A stretch of DNA of 64,000 bases from Patiria pectinifera (lineage: Eukaryota > Echinodermata > Asteroidea > Valvatida > Asterinidae), in assembly GCA_029964075.1 (NCBI GenBank), contig CM057144.1:10129281-10193280 (forward strand), in the 5' to 3' direction. The position numbers and the translations under genes are program-made. The notes beneath the pieces were generated by a model. The model made no database searches, was not told where the DNA came from, and saw nothing but the letters and a program-made list of their open reading frames with translations. Shown here piece after piece: positions 1 to 17,600 of the stretch. Every line of letters begins with the position of its first letter. Within the stretch, counting starts at the first letter, position 1.

Positions 1-1350
1 CTGAACACTGACTAGTCTTATCGCAGTCACCCGTTGTACGCGTGATCGACTGAAGGCAGTTGATGTCAACAATCTTATTTTGATATATACTGCCTAGTCA
101 TCGATTCTCAATAAATTGTAAATTGCTTTCTTTTCTTTCCAAATACCCTTTAACGAGGTTGAAGACAAAGTAACCCCTGTGGACGCGAGGTTGGACGTTA
201 TGGTACATCTTGTATTGTCGTAAAATCTTGCAGATTTTGAGGTCAATTTACAGGCTCTATAAACTTGACTGCTAATGGCTGTCAGAAAAAAAAATTGTAC
301 TCGTGTAATTGTAATTAGTCAACATCCTGGAATCGACACATTTGTCGTTTGCATAATGATTTGGTGATCCATAAGTGCTATGTTAATGTCAAATTATAGG
401 ATGTAAAAGACCGTATCGGGATTGATGGAATATTTAACAGCACAAAAATAGTATTTTTATCAAACAAAATAAATGTTTTATTTTCTGGGATATGGGACGC
501 AACGGACTACGATTTCTAACCTTTCTCTATTCGTTTCAAAATTGGAACTTCTGAATTCAGATGATGAATACAATTAAAATGCAGACACCCTAGGGGTATA
601 CTTTTAAACGTTACGAGAAGACGAAATGTCAGCACAGAGATTCTTAAAGATAATCACTTTAAAACTACATGTTATAATACAATTATATCAAGATCAGAGA
701 ATTACTAAAGCCGACTAATATGCAGGTCGATAACGAACCTCTGATGCGACAATACGCTGGGTATACCACTCTGTGCTTTTAGTTGTGGCCGATCATTAGA
801 AGTGAGAATAGGTCCGACGACACCATGCTGGCGCGTCCACTGAAAATCCAAAAGGTTGAGACTTACGTTAAAATATTACCAACAGTACGATTTAAGTGCT
901 TGTACTGGCCCTTGGTATGGCACTTAATCGAAAAAAACCAAAACATTTTCCGCTAGGGAAATTAACAAGGAAGCCTACGAGAGAGTGGAATCTAATTTTT
1001 ATTTGATGTGTAGCATAGGTTTGTAGTCATAAGCGAAGAATGCCTATTTTGTGAGACGATGCTGTTTTGAAATGGACACCGGGAAAAGTGGTGGAAAAGT
1101 AGAAGATTGTGATTTTTTTACTCGCAAGCTGTAGGACAACACTTGGTGAAGGGAAAAACGCAGTCTTGATAAGAGTCGCTTTATACTTTACAAAGTTACT
1201 AGTTCGTTACATTTGACTCATTTGATTTGTAAATTACGTTATTCTGTATTGCTCGAATTATGAATGAACCCCAAACAATCCACCCACCACCTACTCCAAA
1301 CCTTACTCCGTCAAAGAATAGTTAAAAACGTCGTAATAACTAATTCAGAA
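1..1350. other. AT-rich intergenic DNA, nothing recognised
   Basis: No open frame with family features, no tRNA and no clear repeat was seen on either strand. It lies downstream of the esterase gene. Confidence 0.4.
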
Positions 1351-1371
1351 CTGTGTCCAGTTTGATCGGCT

Positions 1372-1377
1372 TTTATT
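1372..1377 (-). terminator. Polyadenylation signal of the esterase gene
   Basis: The minus strand reads AATAAA about 45 bases past the TAA stop of the last esterase exon. This supports the reading in which exon 7 runs through to that stop rather than being spliced again at the donor-like site at 1461/1460. Confidence 0.5.
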
Positions 1378-1421
1378 ATTTGTGTTGCTTCAAATGATTG
1401 TGTGGTTTTTTGGCTTCTGCT

Positions 1422-7015
<5,594 letters not shown>

Positions 7016-7108
7016 CGTGAACCAACCACGTTGAGGAGAGAATATTACTTGGGTAAGTTGTGACGGAAGTCGTCGAAGAAGAACTGCCCAAACTGAAAAC
7101 TCCAAGGC

Positions 7109-7116
7109 TTTTTATA
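7109..7116 (-). promoter_or_regulatory. TATA-like box of the esterase gene
   Basis: The minus strand reads TATAAAAA here, about 95-100 bases upstream of the chosen ATG at 7015. This spacing predicts transcription starting near 7085. An upstream in-frame ATG at 7105 would then lie outside the transcript, and the signal peptide only appears from 7015. No transcript evidence is available. Confidence 0.45.
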
Positions 7117-7129
7117 ACATTCTTTCCAA

Positions 7130-8086
7130 CCTCTAGACCATCTGGCTTGCTGATAGGCACTAAGTACTGATAATTAATATGACAGTTCATCAACCTTAAT
7201 TGCGAGTAATTAGTTTGATGGATGAAAACTGACGACAGAAATAGTTTTTGGAGACAGTAATCAATCTCTGTCAGGCATCTTACAATCGAAATGATAATAG
7301 TGTCAATTGTGCACAGTGGTCTCACTATAACACTTAATATGCCGCTTGAAGCGAAGTTAGGGTCCACTGTTAATTGTAAATGGGTAGATTTTTAATCAAT
7401 CTGATTAAAATTGTTTGAGTATGTGTTGGCTCTTTTCCCAATCACTAAGGAGTATAATAAGTTCTATATCCACATAGGGTGGGGCAACTTCATTACCCCC
7501 AATGGGATAGAATTACTCTCGTTGACAAAATGGTTGTTCTGTCGACAAAATCGTCTTGGTTATTGTTGTCATCAGGGGTAGGAAAACTACCTGGACGGGC
7601 TGTAAGGTAAGGGGTAGACGCTTTCGTTTCCTTAAAACGAAGATGCCCACCATCATCCTGGATGCCTACCAGTTACATTTTAGAATATTTACCATTCAAA
7701 TAAAATGTGTTCGCGACCCCCAAACAGATTATGTAGGGACGCCAAGAGCTGTGGATGCGTCTTAATTGAAGACCTTCGTGCGAATACTTTGCAAGTCTCC
7801 CAGCTGTCTTAGTCACTGTGAATGATTGTTTTGTTTACCGGCAAAAAACTCGAAGAAGTTTATCAGCTAATTCTTCAACGTCCACCGCCAGGAAAGGCTG
7901 ACTCCTTCCCAGGTTTATCGGTCATTCATCACACAGCCCTGTCTACCTTGAGTTTGATAGTGGGCGCTGTTCAGACAGCATATGGACGTAGATTGACGAC
8001 CTTCTTATTTAGTAGCATAATACATGCAATTATCTACTAGGGATAACTCCTAACGAGATCTCGGTCAGATTGAAAGCCTGATATCG
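7130..8086. other. Intergenic DNA upstream of the esterase
   Basis: No gene or repeat was recognised between the esterase promoter region and the foldback element that starts at 8093. The short open frames here lack any family features. Confidence 0.4.
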
Positions 8087-8092
8087 CTAAGC

Positions 8093-11024
8093 TATGGTGG
8101 CTTTAAAGGGACACCCCACATATATATTGACGCCAGTATTGACGCCAATATTCACGACATGGCCCCCATGTCGCAAATACTGACGCCAATATTCACGACA
8201 TGGAACCAAGTCGAAAATATTGACGCCAATTTTGACGCCAATATTCACGACATGGACCCAAGTCGCAAATATTGACGCCAATATTGACGCCAATATTCAC
8301 GACATGGTCTCCAAGTCGCAAATATTGACGCCAATATTGACGCCAATATTCACGACATGGTCTCCAAGTCGCAAATATTTGCGCCAATATTGACGCCAAT
8401 ATTCACGACATGGACCCAAGTCGCAAATATTGACGCCAATATTGACGCCAATATTCACGACATGAACCGAAGTCGCAAATATTGACGTCAATATTCACGA
8501 CATGGTTTCCAAGTCGCAAATATTTGCGCCAATATTGACGCCAATTTTCACGACATGGACCCAAGTCGCAAATATTGATGCCAATATTGACGCCAATATT
8601 CACGACATGAACCCAAGTCGCAAATATTGACGCCAATATTGACGCCAATATTCACGACATGGTCTCCAAGTCGCAAATATTGACGCCAATATTGACGCCA
8701 ATATTCACGACATAGCCTCCATGTCGCAAATATTGACGCCAATATTCACGACATGGTCTCCATGTCGCAAATATTGACGCCAATATTGACGCCAATATTC
8801 ACGACATGGCCTAAGTCGCAAGCTCACTCAGACGTGAATATTCTTTTTTTTTAGCAACCTAGGTAGCGATTCTAGCAACTTGTCTGGCGCACCCTACTCT
8901 ACAACACACACGTTTTAATATTGTGTTTGTGTTAGCGCGAACTTCCTTCACTGCAAGGACACGGACGTCCAATCAGTGTGACCGTAAGGTCAGAGCCAAA
9001 TTGTGCTAAATGCACATAAAAAATCTGTCAGATTTATCAAAAATCTGCCAAATTCCCCAGCCCAGAATTATACACTACAAACACTTTAAATCACACGTAG
9101 ATTGGTAGTATTACCTTAATTAAGGTTCAACTCACATTATAAACAATCTATAGTCACATAAAGATGTTATGAAATTATCCCGTAAATTTCGGGCAAAACG
9201 TGGATCCGGCCACGACGACATTTCTAGTGAACTTCAGCACCTAGACCCAGAGTTGTAATGAGTCACTGATTTTTGTGACTCGAGTCGTCGAGTCATTTTA
9301 TAGAAATGACTGGAGTCGAGTCGAGTCATTTTTAAGAAGTGACTCGAATCGAGTCAAGTCATTAGGTCAAAAGGTCGAGTCGAGTCGAGTCGAGTCAAAT
9401 ATTTAGCTCGAGTCAGTCCGAGTCACGATTATTTGAACACTATGTATACCAAAATTTATAAAAGGAGGCCATAACTTTAGCGAGCATTCAAATCCAAAAG
9501 CTTTATAAGAAATTGCCCAAAACCAACGATGAAACAGCGAATTAGGAAATGTGTTTAAAAATCTGATTCCCGGATAGTATTTTGTTCATTCTAGAACCAA
9601 ATTAGGTGGGAGTCTGTGACACTCGTATATTTGTACATGACTGCTATTCGCAAAGTAAAGTGAGCATAAATTTTGCACCATCATTGCAAATACTTTTCGC
9701 AAAGTTGCGCTTTTTATTTTTGGGACTCGATCGAGTCTTATTAGACTTCGCTTGAGTCAAGTCGAGTCTTCTGATGAGGGACTCGAGTCGACTCGAGTCA
9801 TTTGCTCGCAGTGACTTGAGTCAATTCGAGTCATTTACCCTTAGGGACTCGAGTCGAGTCGAATCACCAAAAATTGTGACTCGAGTCGGACTCGAGTCGA
9901 GTCATTGACTCGAGTCTTAACAACGTTGTAACGACTTGAGTCAATGACTCGACTCGAGTCCGACTCGAGTCACAATTTTTGGTTACTCGACTCAAGTCCC
10001 TAAAGGTAAATGACTCGACTCGACTCGAGTCACTGCGAGCAAATGACTCAAATCGACTCGAGTCACTGCGAGCAAATGACTCGACTCGACTCGAGCGAAG
10101 GCTAATAAGACTCGATCGAGTCCCCCCCCCAAAAAGCGCAACTTTGCAAAAAGTATTTGCCTAGACCAGCCAACCTGTCCCATATGCCAGGGTTTGTTTG
10201 AAAGGATTGAAGTTTTTTTTAAACATATGTACCATTTTTTGTTAAAATTTGCTGTTAATTTTTTGTTCAAATTTGCTGTTCTCATCAAATCAAATTGACA
10301 ACCATTTTTGCAGAATTGTGCAAGAAATCTGCCCCCCAAAAAATCCATTCTGTCAAATTTTCTGTCAAACTCTCGTTTTTTTTACAAAAATTTTGTCAAA
10401 GTTAGCCGAAAATCGGCTAAAACGGTCACCTTGCGTCCAATGTACATGTACATCCATGGCTCGCGCTGCGCCTCACGACGAACGTTCAGCCAGAGATAGG
10501 TGTGTCTGGGTGCCAGACTGTGTGGGTAACGGACACCCCAAGTTGCTGTGAAAAAAATTCACGCCTGAGTGGGTTTGCGACTTGGGCCATGTCGTGAATA
10601 TTGGCGTCAATATTGGCGTCAATATTTGCGACTTGGGTTCATGTCGTGAATATTGGCGTCAATATTGGCGTCAATATTTGCGACTTGGAGACCATGTCGT
10701 GAATATTGGCGTCAATATTGGCGTCAATATTTGCGACTTGGAGACCATGTCGTGAATATTGGCGTGAATATTGGCGTCAATATTTGCGACTGGGAGACCA
10801 TGTCGTGAATATTGGCGTCAATATTGGCGTCAATATTTGCGACTTGGGTTCATGTCGTGAATATTGGCGTCAATATTGGCGTCAATATTTGCGACTTGGA
10901 GACCATGTCGTGAATATTGGCGTCAATATTGGCGTCAATATTTGCGACTTGGCTCCATGTCGTGAATATTGGCGTCAATATTGGCGTCAATATATATGTG
11001 TGATGTCCCTTTAAAGCCACCATA
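8093..11024. mobile_element. 2.9-kb foldback element with minisatellite arms and 6-bp target duplication
   Basis: Both ends read TATGGTGGCTTTAAAGGGAC going inward and match for about 40 bases. The flanks carry the direct repeat CTAAGC (8087-8092 and 11025-11030), which marks an insertion. The left arm (to about 8850) and right arm (from about 10548) are opposed tandem arrays. Their unit of about 53 bp contains ATTCACGACATGG, GTCGCAAATATT and one or two copies of a 14-bp ATTGACGCCA subunit. Between the arms lie a diverged relative of the elements at 61877 and 63085 and a palindrome of GACTCGAGTC repeats. No transposase frame was found, so the element looks non-autonomous. The architecture resembles Drosophila FB and sea urchin TU foldback transposons. 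Confidence 0.9.
9240..10165. repeat. GACTCGAGTC repeat tract, partly a palindrome
   Basis: This tract is inside the 8093-11024 element. It is dense in GACTCGAGTC and GAGTCGAGTC variants. From about 9688 to 10161 it forms an inverted repeat centred near 9924. The outer arms share TTTTTGGGACTCGATCGAGT-like sequence and the AAAAGCGCAACTTTGC/GCAAAGTTGCGCTTTT pair. It appears to be a foldback inserted within another repeat, because similar flanking sequence resumes on both sides (about 8990-9060 and 10170-10440). Confidence 0.75.
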
Positions 11025-11207
11025 CTAAGCTGATTTCCTGTATGCAATTAGAGATCACAAAAAGCTGTTCTTATAAAACGAATAAAGAATCGTGTCCTTG
11101 CTTAATACATGCTTTGGTTGGCCATGGAGGTAGAATTAGAATCAACCTCCATGGTTTGGCAGGGCTTGCGATTCAGTCCAACGACGCTTTATGAGGAGAG
11201 TAGTCTA

Positions 11208-12185
11208 GGGGCTAGACGTTGTTAAGGTTTGACGCGCGATGAGCCGCCGGGATAACCCCGCCGCGAGAGGGCGTTATTACGATCAACCAATATCACACAC
11301 GTGCCTGTCGGGAACAACGTCAGGTAGCAGACCAGTAAATAAACTTCCATAGACCCCAATGGTAAATGCTCACACTTCAAAAATTCGGGAAAAATACTCA
11401 CAACTCTCCAAGGTGTTCGAGACACACATCTAATTAAAGCTTATTTCATCATCTTTCATTTTCTGTTCAATTTTTGGAGGGTTAACTGATGACTTTTAGG
11501 AGAAATTTCCATCCGAAGATGATCACCCCTGAAAATAGTCCTGAAGCCCATCGCCATGTTGAAAAACGATGCCTACACTCCATTGCAAAATAGAGCGCTT
11601 TAAGGGCCCAATTTCATCCAAATTTAATGGAACTACACGCTCACAGTCCTGTGCACGGTTTCCACCCATATTGTTTACAAACCCTCAAGTTCATGGCCCA
11701 CAGCATGCTCAAATACTGAAGATTTTGAGGGCATGCAAATCGTGATTTGGCCGGCGCAGGCAATTTCGGACCGATTTACTGGCCTGGAACCGTCAAGGGA
11801 AATTCATAAAATCTCTCTCCCCCCAATAAAAATGGAGGAAACTAGTGCGGATGCGCTACCTCTGCAGGCAATTACGGTCCATTTTTAGTCCCACGCACAC
11901 TACACACCAGTTGCACAAAACTTTGGCTGCATCTTTTATAGGCCCCCTACTACTGGAAGAAATTTAAGAGTTTGGTTCGGAACTACAATGAAATGTTTTG
12001 AATGCCCGTTGCATATATTAGGCCAAACATGTGCGCACGCATTACACAACCGATACGAATTTTCCTAGAAGTTGTTCCTGACGGATTCGTTTCGTGGGTG
12101 ATGGTGGTTGGCCGTGATAACGCCCTCTCGGCGGGGTTATCGCGACGGCGGGTATGGCGATTCAAACCACAACAACGTCTAGCCC
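11208..12185. mobile_element. DNA element with about 110-bp terminal inverted repeats
   Basis: The left end GGGCTAGACGTTGTT and its reverse complement at the right end (AACAACGTCTAGCCC) open inverted repeats of about 110 bases. These include GATAACCCCGCCG and GAGAGGGCGTTAT. The roughly 750-base interior has no long open frame. No convincing target duplication was seen. It is a non-autonomous DNA transposon of unassigned superfamily. Confidence 0.75.
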
Positions 12186-12189
12186 ACTG

Positions 12190-13340
12190 ATCTCTATTAT
12201 ACAGACTGGATAGTGCTTCGGGCCGTGGGGATGAAGTCACTGGACGCCATTTTGACACTCCCTTTGGCCACGTAAAATTATATTCAAAGTCGCGAAAAAA
12301 ATTAGATATTTTTTAACAAATATTAACATGATCAAAATAACACTGTGGGCAAAAAGAATGAATAAAAACGTGTTTAATGATCCAAAATTGCTTCCTAAAC
12401 CATTGTAATGCAGTGCTTTTAATATACGGATCCGTGCCTATGGGGCTTTTGAGGGAGTTTCAAAACGCGCAGTTCATACATGTACAAATGACACCCAGTT
12501 CAAGTTTGTTTGTTTTCGTGTGTGAACTCCACGTTTAAGCAGGTGTAAATAGTCATTTCAGCGGTAAGTAAGTGTGAAAACACTTGTTAATTGGCAGGAT
12601 CGAATGTTCCAGATGCCCATCGGGTTTATATAAGAATTGCAGATAATAACATTATCTGAAGCAATACGGTGCAAACAAGGTTCAGACTAGCTGTTGCTAC
12701 AGTTATTATATCGGCTGCCCTTTAGGGCTGATACCCTGACACTAATTCTTCTGGTTTTAATACGTGAACACATCTGAAAAAGACATTTTTCTCATCTTTT
12801 TGTCATGTTGTCTGCTCACCTCATGGGTCCTTTGCTGACGGCTAATTGCAAATGTAGTGGAGGAAACAGCAAAAGAAGCATCTACCAATATAGCTCCTTT
12901 ATTGCTACATGTTTTTCTTTGAGTAATTAAATAATCTTTGTTTGGTATAACATTTACAGCCCATTTATACCACATCCAAACACAACTTATTTCAATCCTG
13001 TAAAAGAAAGCTAATATTCAAATAAAGCATATCGTCAAAAGCGTTATAATTTATCGCAATTCAAGCCATAATACTCCCTTCTGGCCTGTGGTATCCAATT
13101 CTCATTGTATTTCAACTTCCATTGAGTCAATAATCGTAAAAAATTACGGCCATTTGGTTTTGTCAAAAACCTGGGACAAGTCATGCACAGTTCTATGATA
13201 TTTAGAGGTGTAAGAATCTTTTGAAATACGGGTGCCATTTTAATTAGGAAAAAGTGTTGCATTATATGAGATCCTAGCATTGTTGTGTTCCATTGGAGCA
13301 GCTCATGGCAGGAACGCATTCGTTTTAGGAGTGTTTACAT
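12190..13340. other. Intergenic DNA, nothing recognised
   Basis: The sequence is AT-rich, with no gene or structured repeat seen on either strand. Confidence 0.35.
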
Positions 13341-13345
13341 GACAG

Positions 13346-13696
13346 CAGGGGCGAATCCAGGAATTTACGCAGGGGGTCATCAGCCAAAAAAAAAAAAAAC
13401 AACAGTTTTTTTTTTTTTTTTCTGGGCTCCGTAAAATCAAAAAAAAAGGGGGGTGGAGGGGGCTAGTACCATATTTCAATAGGGGCGCTGTTCAAATTTG
13501 ACGATTATTAACACTAGATTACTGAATGGTGTCCCGTATTTTTAACAGGCGGACATTATACCAGTATAATTTTTTTGGGGTGTCACAGCAGGGGGGGCGC
13601 ATTATTATTTAGGAATTTGTTTGACAATTTTTTGTTGGGAGAGAGTTGGGGGGGGGGGGGTTGACCCCCAAAACCCTCCCCCTGGATCCGCGCCTG
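13346..13696. mobile_element. hAT-like MITE with CAGGGGCG ends
   Basis: The left end is CAGGGGCGAATCCAGG and the right end is CCTGGATCCGCGCCTG, its imperfect reverse complement. Both are followed inward by G-rich/C-rich runs and homopolymer A/T stretches. GACAG occurs directly on both flanks (13341-13345 and 13697-13701), possibly the remnant of an 8-bp duplication. CAGGGGCGGATCC-type ends are common among animal hAT elements; the superfamily call is inference. Confidence 0.65.
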
Positions 13697-14439
13697 GACA
13701 GGGTGATAAAGTGCAAATGTTTGTGAGATATTTTGAGCAAAGTGGCAAGCCCATCACTATCAGATGCAGATGGCAGAGTAGTATTCTAGCGTAGCTCGAC
13801 GTTCGACCATCCTGAGGTGAGTATCGCTTATATCAACAGCAGCTGCTAGCTAAGATCTAATATTCATTTTGACCTATAGGCAGGTGAGTTTCTCTTCATC
13901 AAAGAAGCACAGACTGCACAACAATAAACGGGACTAGTGATGGTACTTGTGGCAAATTGGAGATTACAATTACATTTTGCGGTTCCTCTTGATATTGAGA
14001 AAGAAGGTAATGTTTTGACGTAAAAGCCATACATTTAATCTCAAACCTTCCGCCACAAAAGGCATACTCCTGACAACAATAATTATTGTGATCTGCTGAG
14101 GCTAAAATGAGGAATGTCCCCCAGAACATTGTTTTGAGATATAGGCGCCTGAAGTTGCCGATGTGTGGAAAATCATGCCAAAATCGATTTTGGAATTTTC
14201 TGTTTTTTTAAGTAGCCAGGGTATCTAAGATTCCGATACTGTGCATTTTTGTCGTTAAAAATTACCTCCAAAAGTGAAAAAAATGACGATATCTTAAGTG
14301 CGTTTTCCCAAAATTTTCAGCAAATTTCTTCTGAACAACAAAAAATGACCCAAGTTCACCGTGAAATTTTAAGAGAATTGATTATTGTGTATAGTTTTGT
14401 GTGTTACCATTCGAAAGCGTATTGCCTGCTCTGTTTATT

Positions 14440-14580
14440 TCTAGCAGTGATATTGTCCAATTACATGATCTACAAATGGAAGCAGATCGCGCAAAATCTG
14501 AGACAAACAAAATTACAAAAACTTCACAAGATTGTTTAAAAGGGGCGTGGCTAACGCAAATGGCGATAGGTCAATAGTAG
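14440..14580 (+). repeat. Dispersed short repeat, copy 2
   Basis: This copy shares ATTGTCCAATTACATGAT, GCGCAAAATCTGAGACAAAC and GGGGCGTGGCTAAC with the copies at 5640-5830 and 17489-17659. It ends about 55 bases before the ATG of the carbonic anhydrase-like gene, so its right end may lie in that gene's promoter or leader. Confidence 0.65.
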
Positions 14581-14635
14581 TGGAATACACTCATTCTTTT
14601 CTGTCATTCTATGTAGATTAACCCAGTTAGCAAAA

Positions 14636-17600
14636 ATGCCACTTGTTGTGTTAGTGGCCAGTTTGTTGCTGGCGACCCGTCTTGTTGGTAAGTATGACCA
14701 GCCACACTGTCGGACTTTCAACCATAGCTTCCACACCGTCGGACTTTCAATTATATAGCTTCAAGCTAACAATCATGTATAATTCAAAACTTACACCGAT
14801 CAAAATCAGCAGTCGATGACGATTATTGTTAGTGTTTGTGATTAGCATGAGCAGAATAAGCAAATTATCACATATTTGCCTGATTACTTAGAAATACTAC
14901 ATTTCATCCCGGTGTAATTATTGTGTGATAATATATATTATTTCTAGAAATTGATGCGGGATATGCCTACTTCTACGGTGAAGGACCTAATGGTAAGAGG
15001 TTTAACATCACATGCCCTGTGGCTCATAAATCGGCATTCTCACTCTGGTACATTTTAGCGGCACCATGCCAAACTGTCAGCATAACCAATTAATTTCCTG
15101 TAGGCCGTGTAATATTTCTACGATTTTGAATACCTTCATTATGTTTGCTGAAAGTGTCATGCTTAGGACTACATTCATCTGACAATATTGTTTGGTACGA
15201 ACTACAAATCTGAGATTTGGAAACTGTACCGCAAGTATATATTCCGGCATCCTCCCCCCCCCCCTGGTGAAAATGTGTCCATATAATTACGCTGAGCGCT
15301 TGTCTTGTCCTTGTCTTGCTCTGCCGATTTCGGATAGCGTAGTACACCCTCCCGTATACCGTTACATTTTAATGACACCTCATGCAAATTATTTACCGTT
15401 CTGCGTTCTATAACTGTGGGATTGTTTTATCTTATATTGCTCGTTTGTTGATTTTAGGGCCGGCCAATTGGTCCAAAATTAATCCAAAGTACCTCGGTGA
15501 GGATCAGTCGCCCATCGCAATTGAAGAAAAAGACGCCACAAAAGTTAATGACGGGAATCTCAAGTTCGAGGGATTTTTCAAGAAAGATAGGAAATCCAAC
15601 GACATGTGGAACACATTCAACAGTGGAGTGTTACGTGAGCATATAGTGCATTTTTACACGGTGTTTCCTGGCAATGAGGATGGTTCTGAATTAAAATAAA
15701 CATATTTAAGCGGACAAAAAGTAGGAAATTTTGAATGCAATTCTGAAATTGTTTTCTGAGTGTCGCAATGAAATTGCCATTCAAACGGTGCTTCAGGTCG
15801 TTTGTTGTATTAAGCCCGCTTCATACTTCATGCGAAAGCGAATGCGAAGCGAATTTGAAGTCATGAAACATTCGCTGCGAAATTCGCCCGAGTTGAAATG
15901 TGTTCAACTTCAACGAATTCGAATCGTCACAGATTCGCGTTCGCTTTCGCTTTCGCGCCGAGTAGGAACCGGGCTTTACGCTAATACCAATTTCCATGAA
16001 GACCTCATGCACCAAGGTCACTTTTGTTCTGTAAATACCATGACAATGAAAGTTCAAGATGTTTATTACGGACGGAAGAAGACATGCCCGCAGATTTAGT
16101 TAGAAAAAGTTAAAACACTGATGCAGTGTCTTTTTAGCAAATATGTGACGTCATGTTAGGTTTTATGCAGTTAATTGGGTGTGCCCAATAAAGGGGTCAA
16201 GTTTCTCCTTTCTTTTTCTGCGGACAGTTCAGTGGATTCTATGTTTCTTTGCTGCCTTAGGAAACGAACTCAATGTTAAGTTCATAATTGCGAATCCCTT
16301 GAATTTAGGCCTACATGACATGATGGAAACAGCGCCCTGACGAGTCGGAGGAGAGAGCGACCGTGCATGTATAAAGGCCGGCTCGTACTCGGCGTAAAAG
16401 CAAACGCGAACGCGAATTTGTGACGTCAGCGAGTAGTTCGCTCCCACCACTACGCTGAAGAGTGTCGGTCCCAGAACACAGCCCCGCTTTACCCGCTGCT
16501 CACTAGAAAGCTTCATATAATGCGCCGTTGAAGCAGACCGTGTTGTACATGTCAGTATTGGAATTAGCAGTATTAATACAGTTATTGTGGCTTTACCTCG
16601 ATTCGTTTCATTTTCTAGATACAACTCTGGTGTTTTTCGTCTAAATCGCGTCTATACGCTGTATTTGTAACCATGATCGAGGTATGGAATACGAGACTCA
16701 TAATTTTTATGAGCACCGATTTTACTTTTTTCAATGACGAAAAACTAATTTCATACGTAAAGTATTGTAGTATACAACTAAGGGGTCAACATGGTCTATG
16801 TCTTCTTTGAACGACAAAAGGCCCTTGTTTATTTCTCTTCCGACAACATTACTGACAAGCCTCCCCTCTCTCTCTTCACCTTAGTGGTACACTACTTCAA
16901 CAACGTTAAGGGAATATATGTGCCTTGGAGGTGTTATGTTTAAGATAACTGGTTGGAGTCTAGATGCTGATAATTACCCGAGCCGAAGGCGACAGTAATT
17001 ATCAGTATCCAGACTCCAACCAGTCTTAAACATAGTGTTTAATACCGACCAAGCACATATTTACTACCATTCATGAATACCTTTTCGGTAAAAACATCAA
17101 AACTTTTCGGTCGAACAAGTCCAAAATTAAATATTTCCAACGATTTTATGCAACAACTTTACTTCATGTTTTTCGAAACACCCCTCTAGTTTATGTAATG
17201 GAGTGTCCAGCTCGCGAGTAAGATGTAAACAACTCCTTTTATGGAGGTTGGCGTGCGCGTTAGAACAACTAACTGCGATACCTAGGCCTGGTGTCCCAAT
17301 AAAATGAACCCGCAATGTGCCCTCGTTTTAACAGCTTTATTACAAATATAAAGCAAAAATTGAAACATCTTTGACAAGTTTAGCTCATTAACTTTTCAAC
17401 AACGAAAACATATTTCCAATCGCGAAAATCTTCATTGAGTTATGGCCAATTCAAAGGGGTGCCCTTTTCATTTTGTCCACAGTCTTAATTGACCTATCGC
17501 CGTTTGCGAGTTAGCTACGCCCCTTAGACAACCCTATGAAACTTGTGTACGTTGAGTTTTGTTTGTCTCAGATTTTGCGCGTTCCGCGCCATTTGCATAT

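Noticed and set aside
8100..11014. Possible CRISPR array or repeat protein from regularly repeated units
   Set aside because: Units are contiguous tandem repeats without unique spacers, arranged as opposed arms in a eukaryotic foldback element.
15635..15699. Carbonic anhydrase-like exon 3 reading on to the TAA at 15697 as a short complete protein
   Set aside because: A good GTGAGC donor lies at 15635 and later exons with matching family blocks exist; a truncated transcript cannot be excluded.
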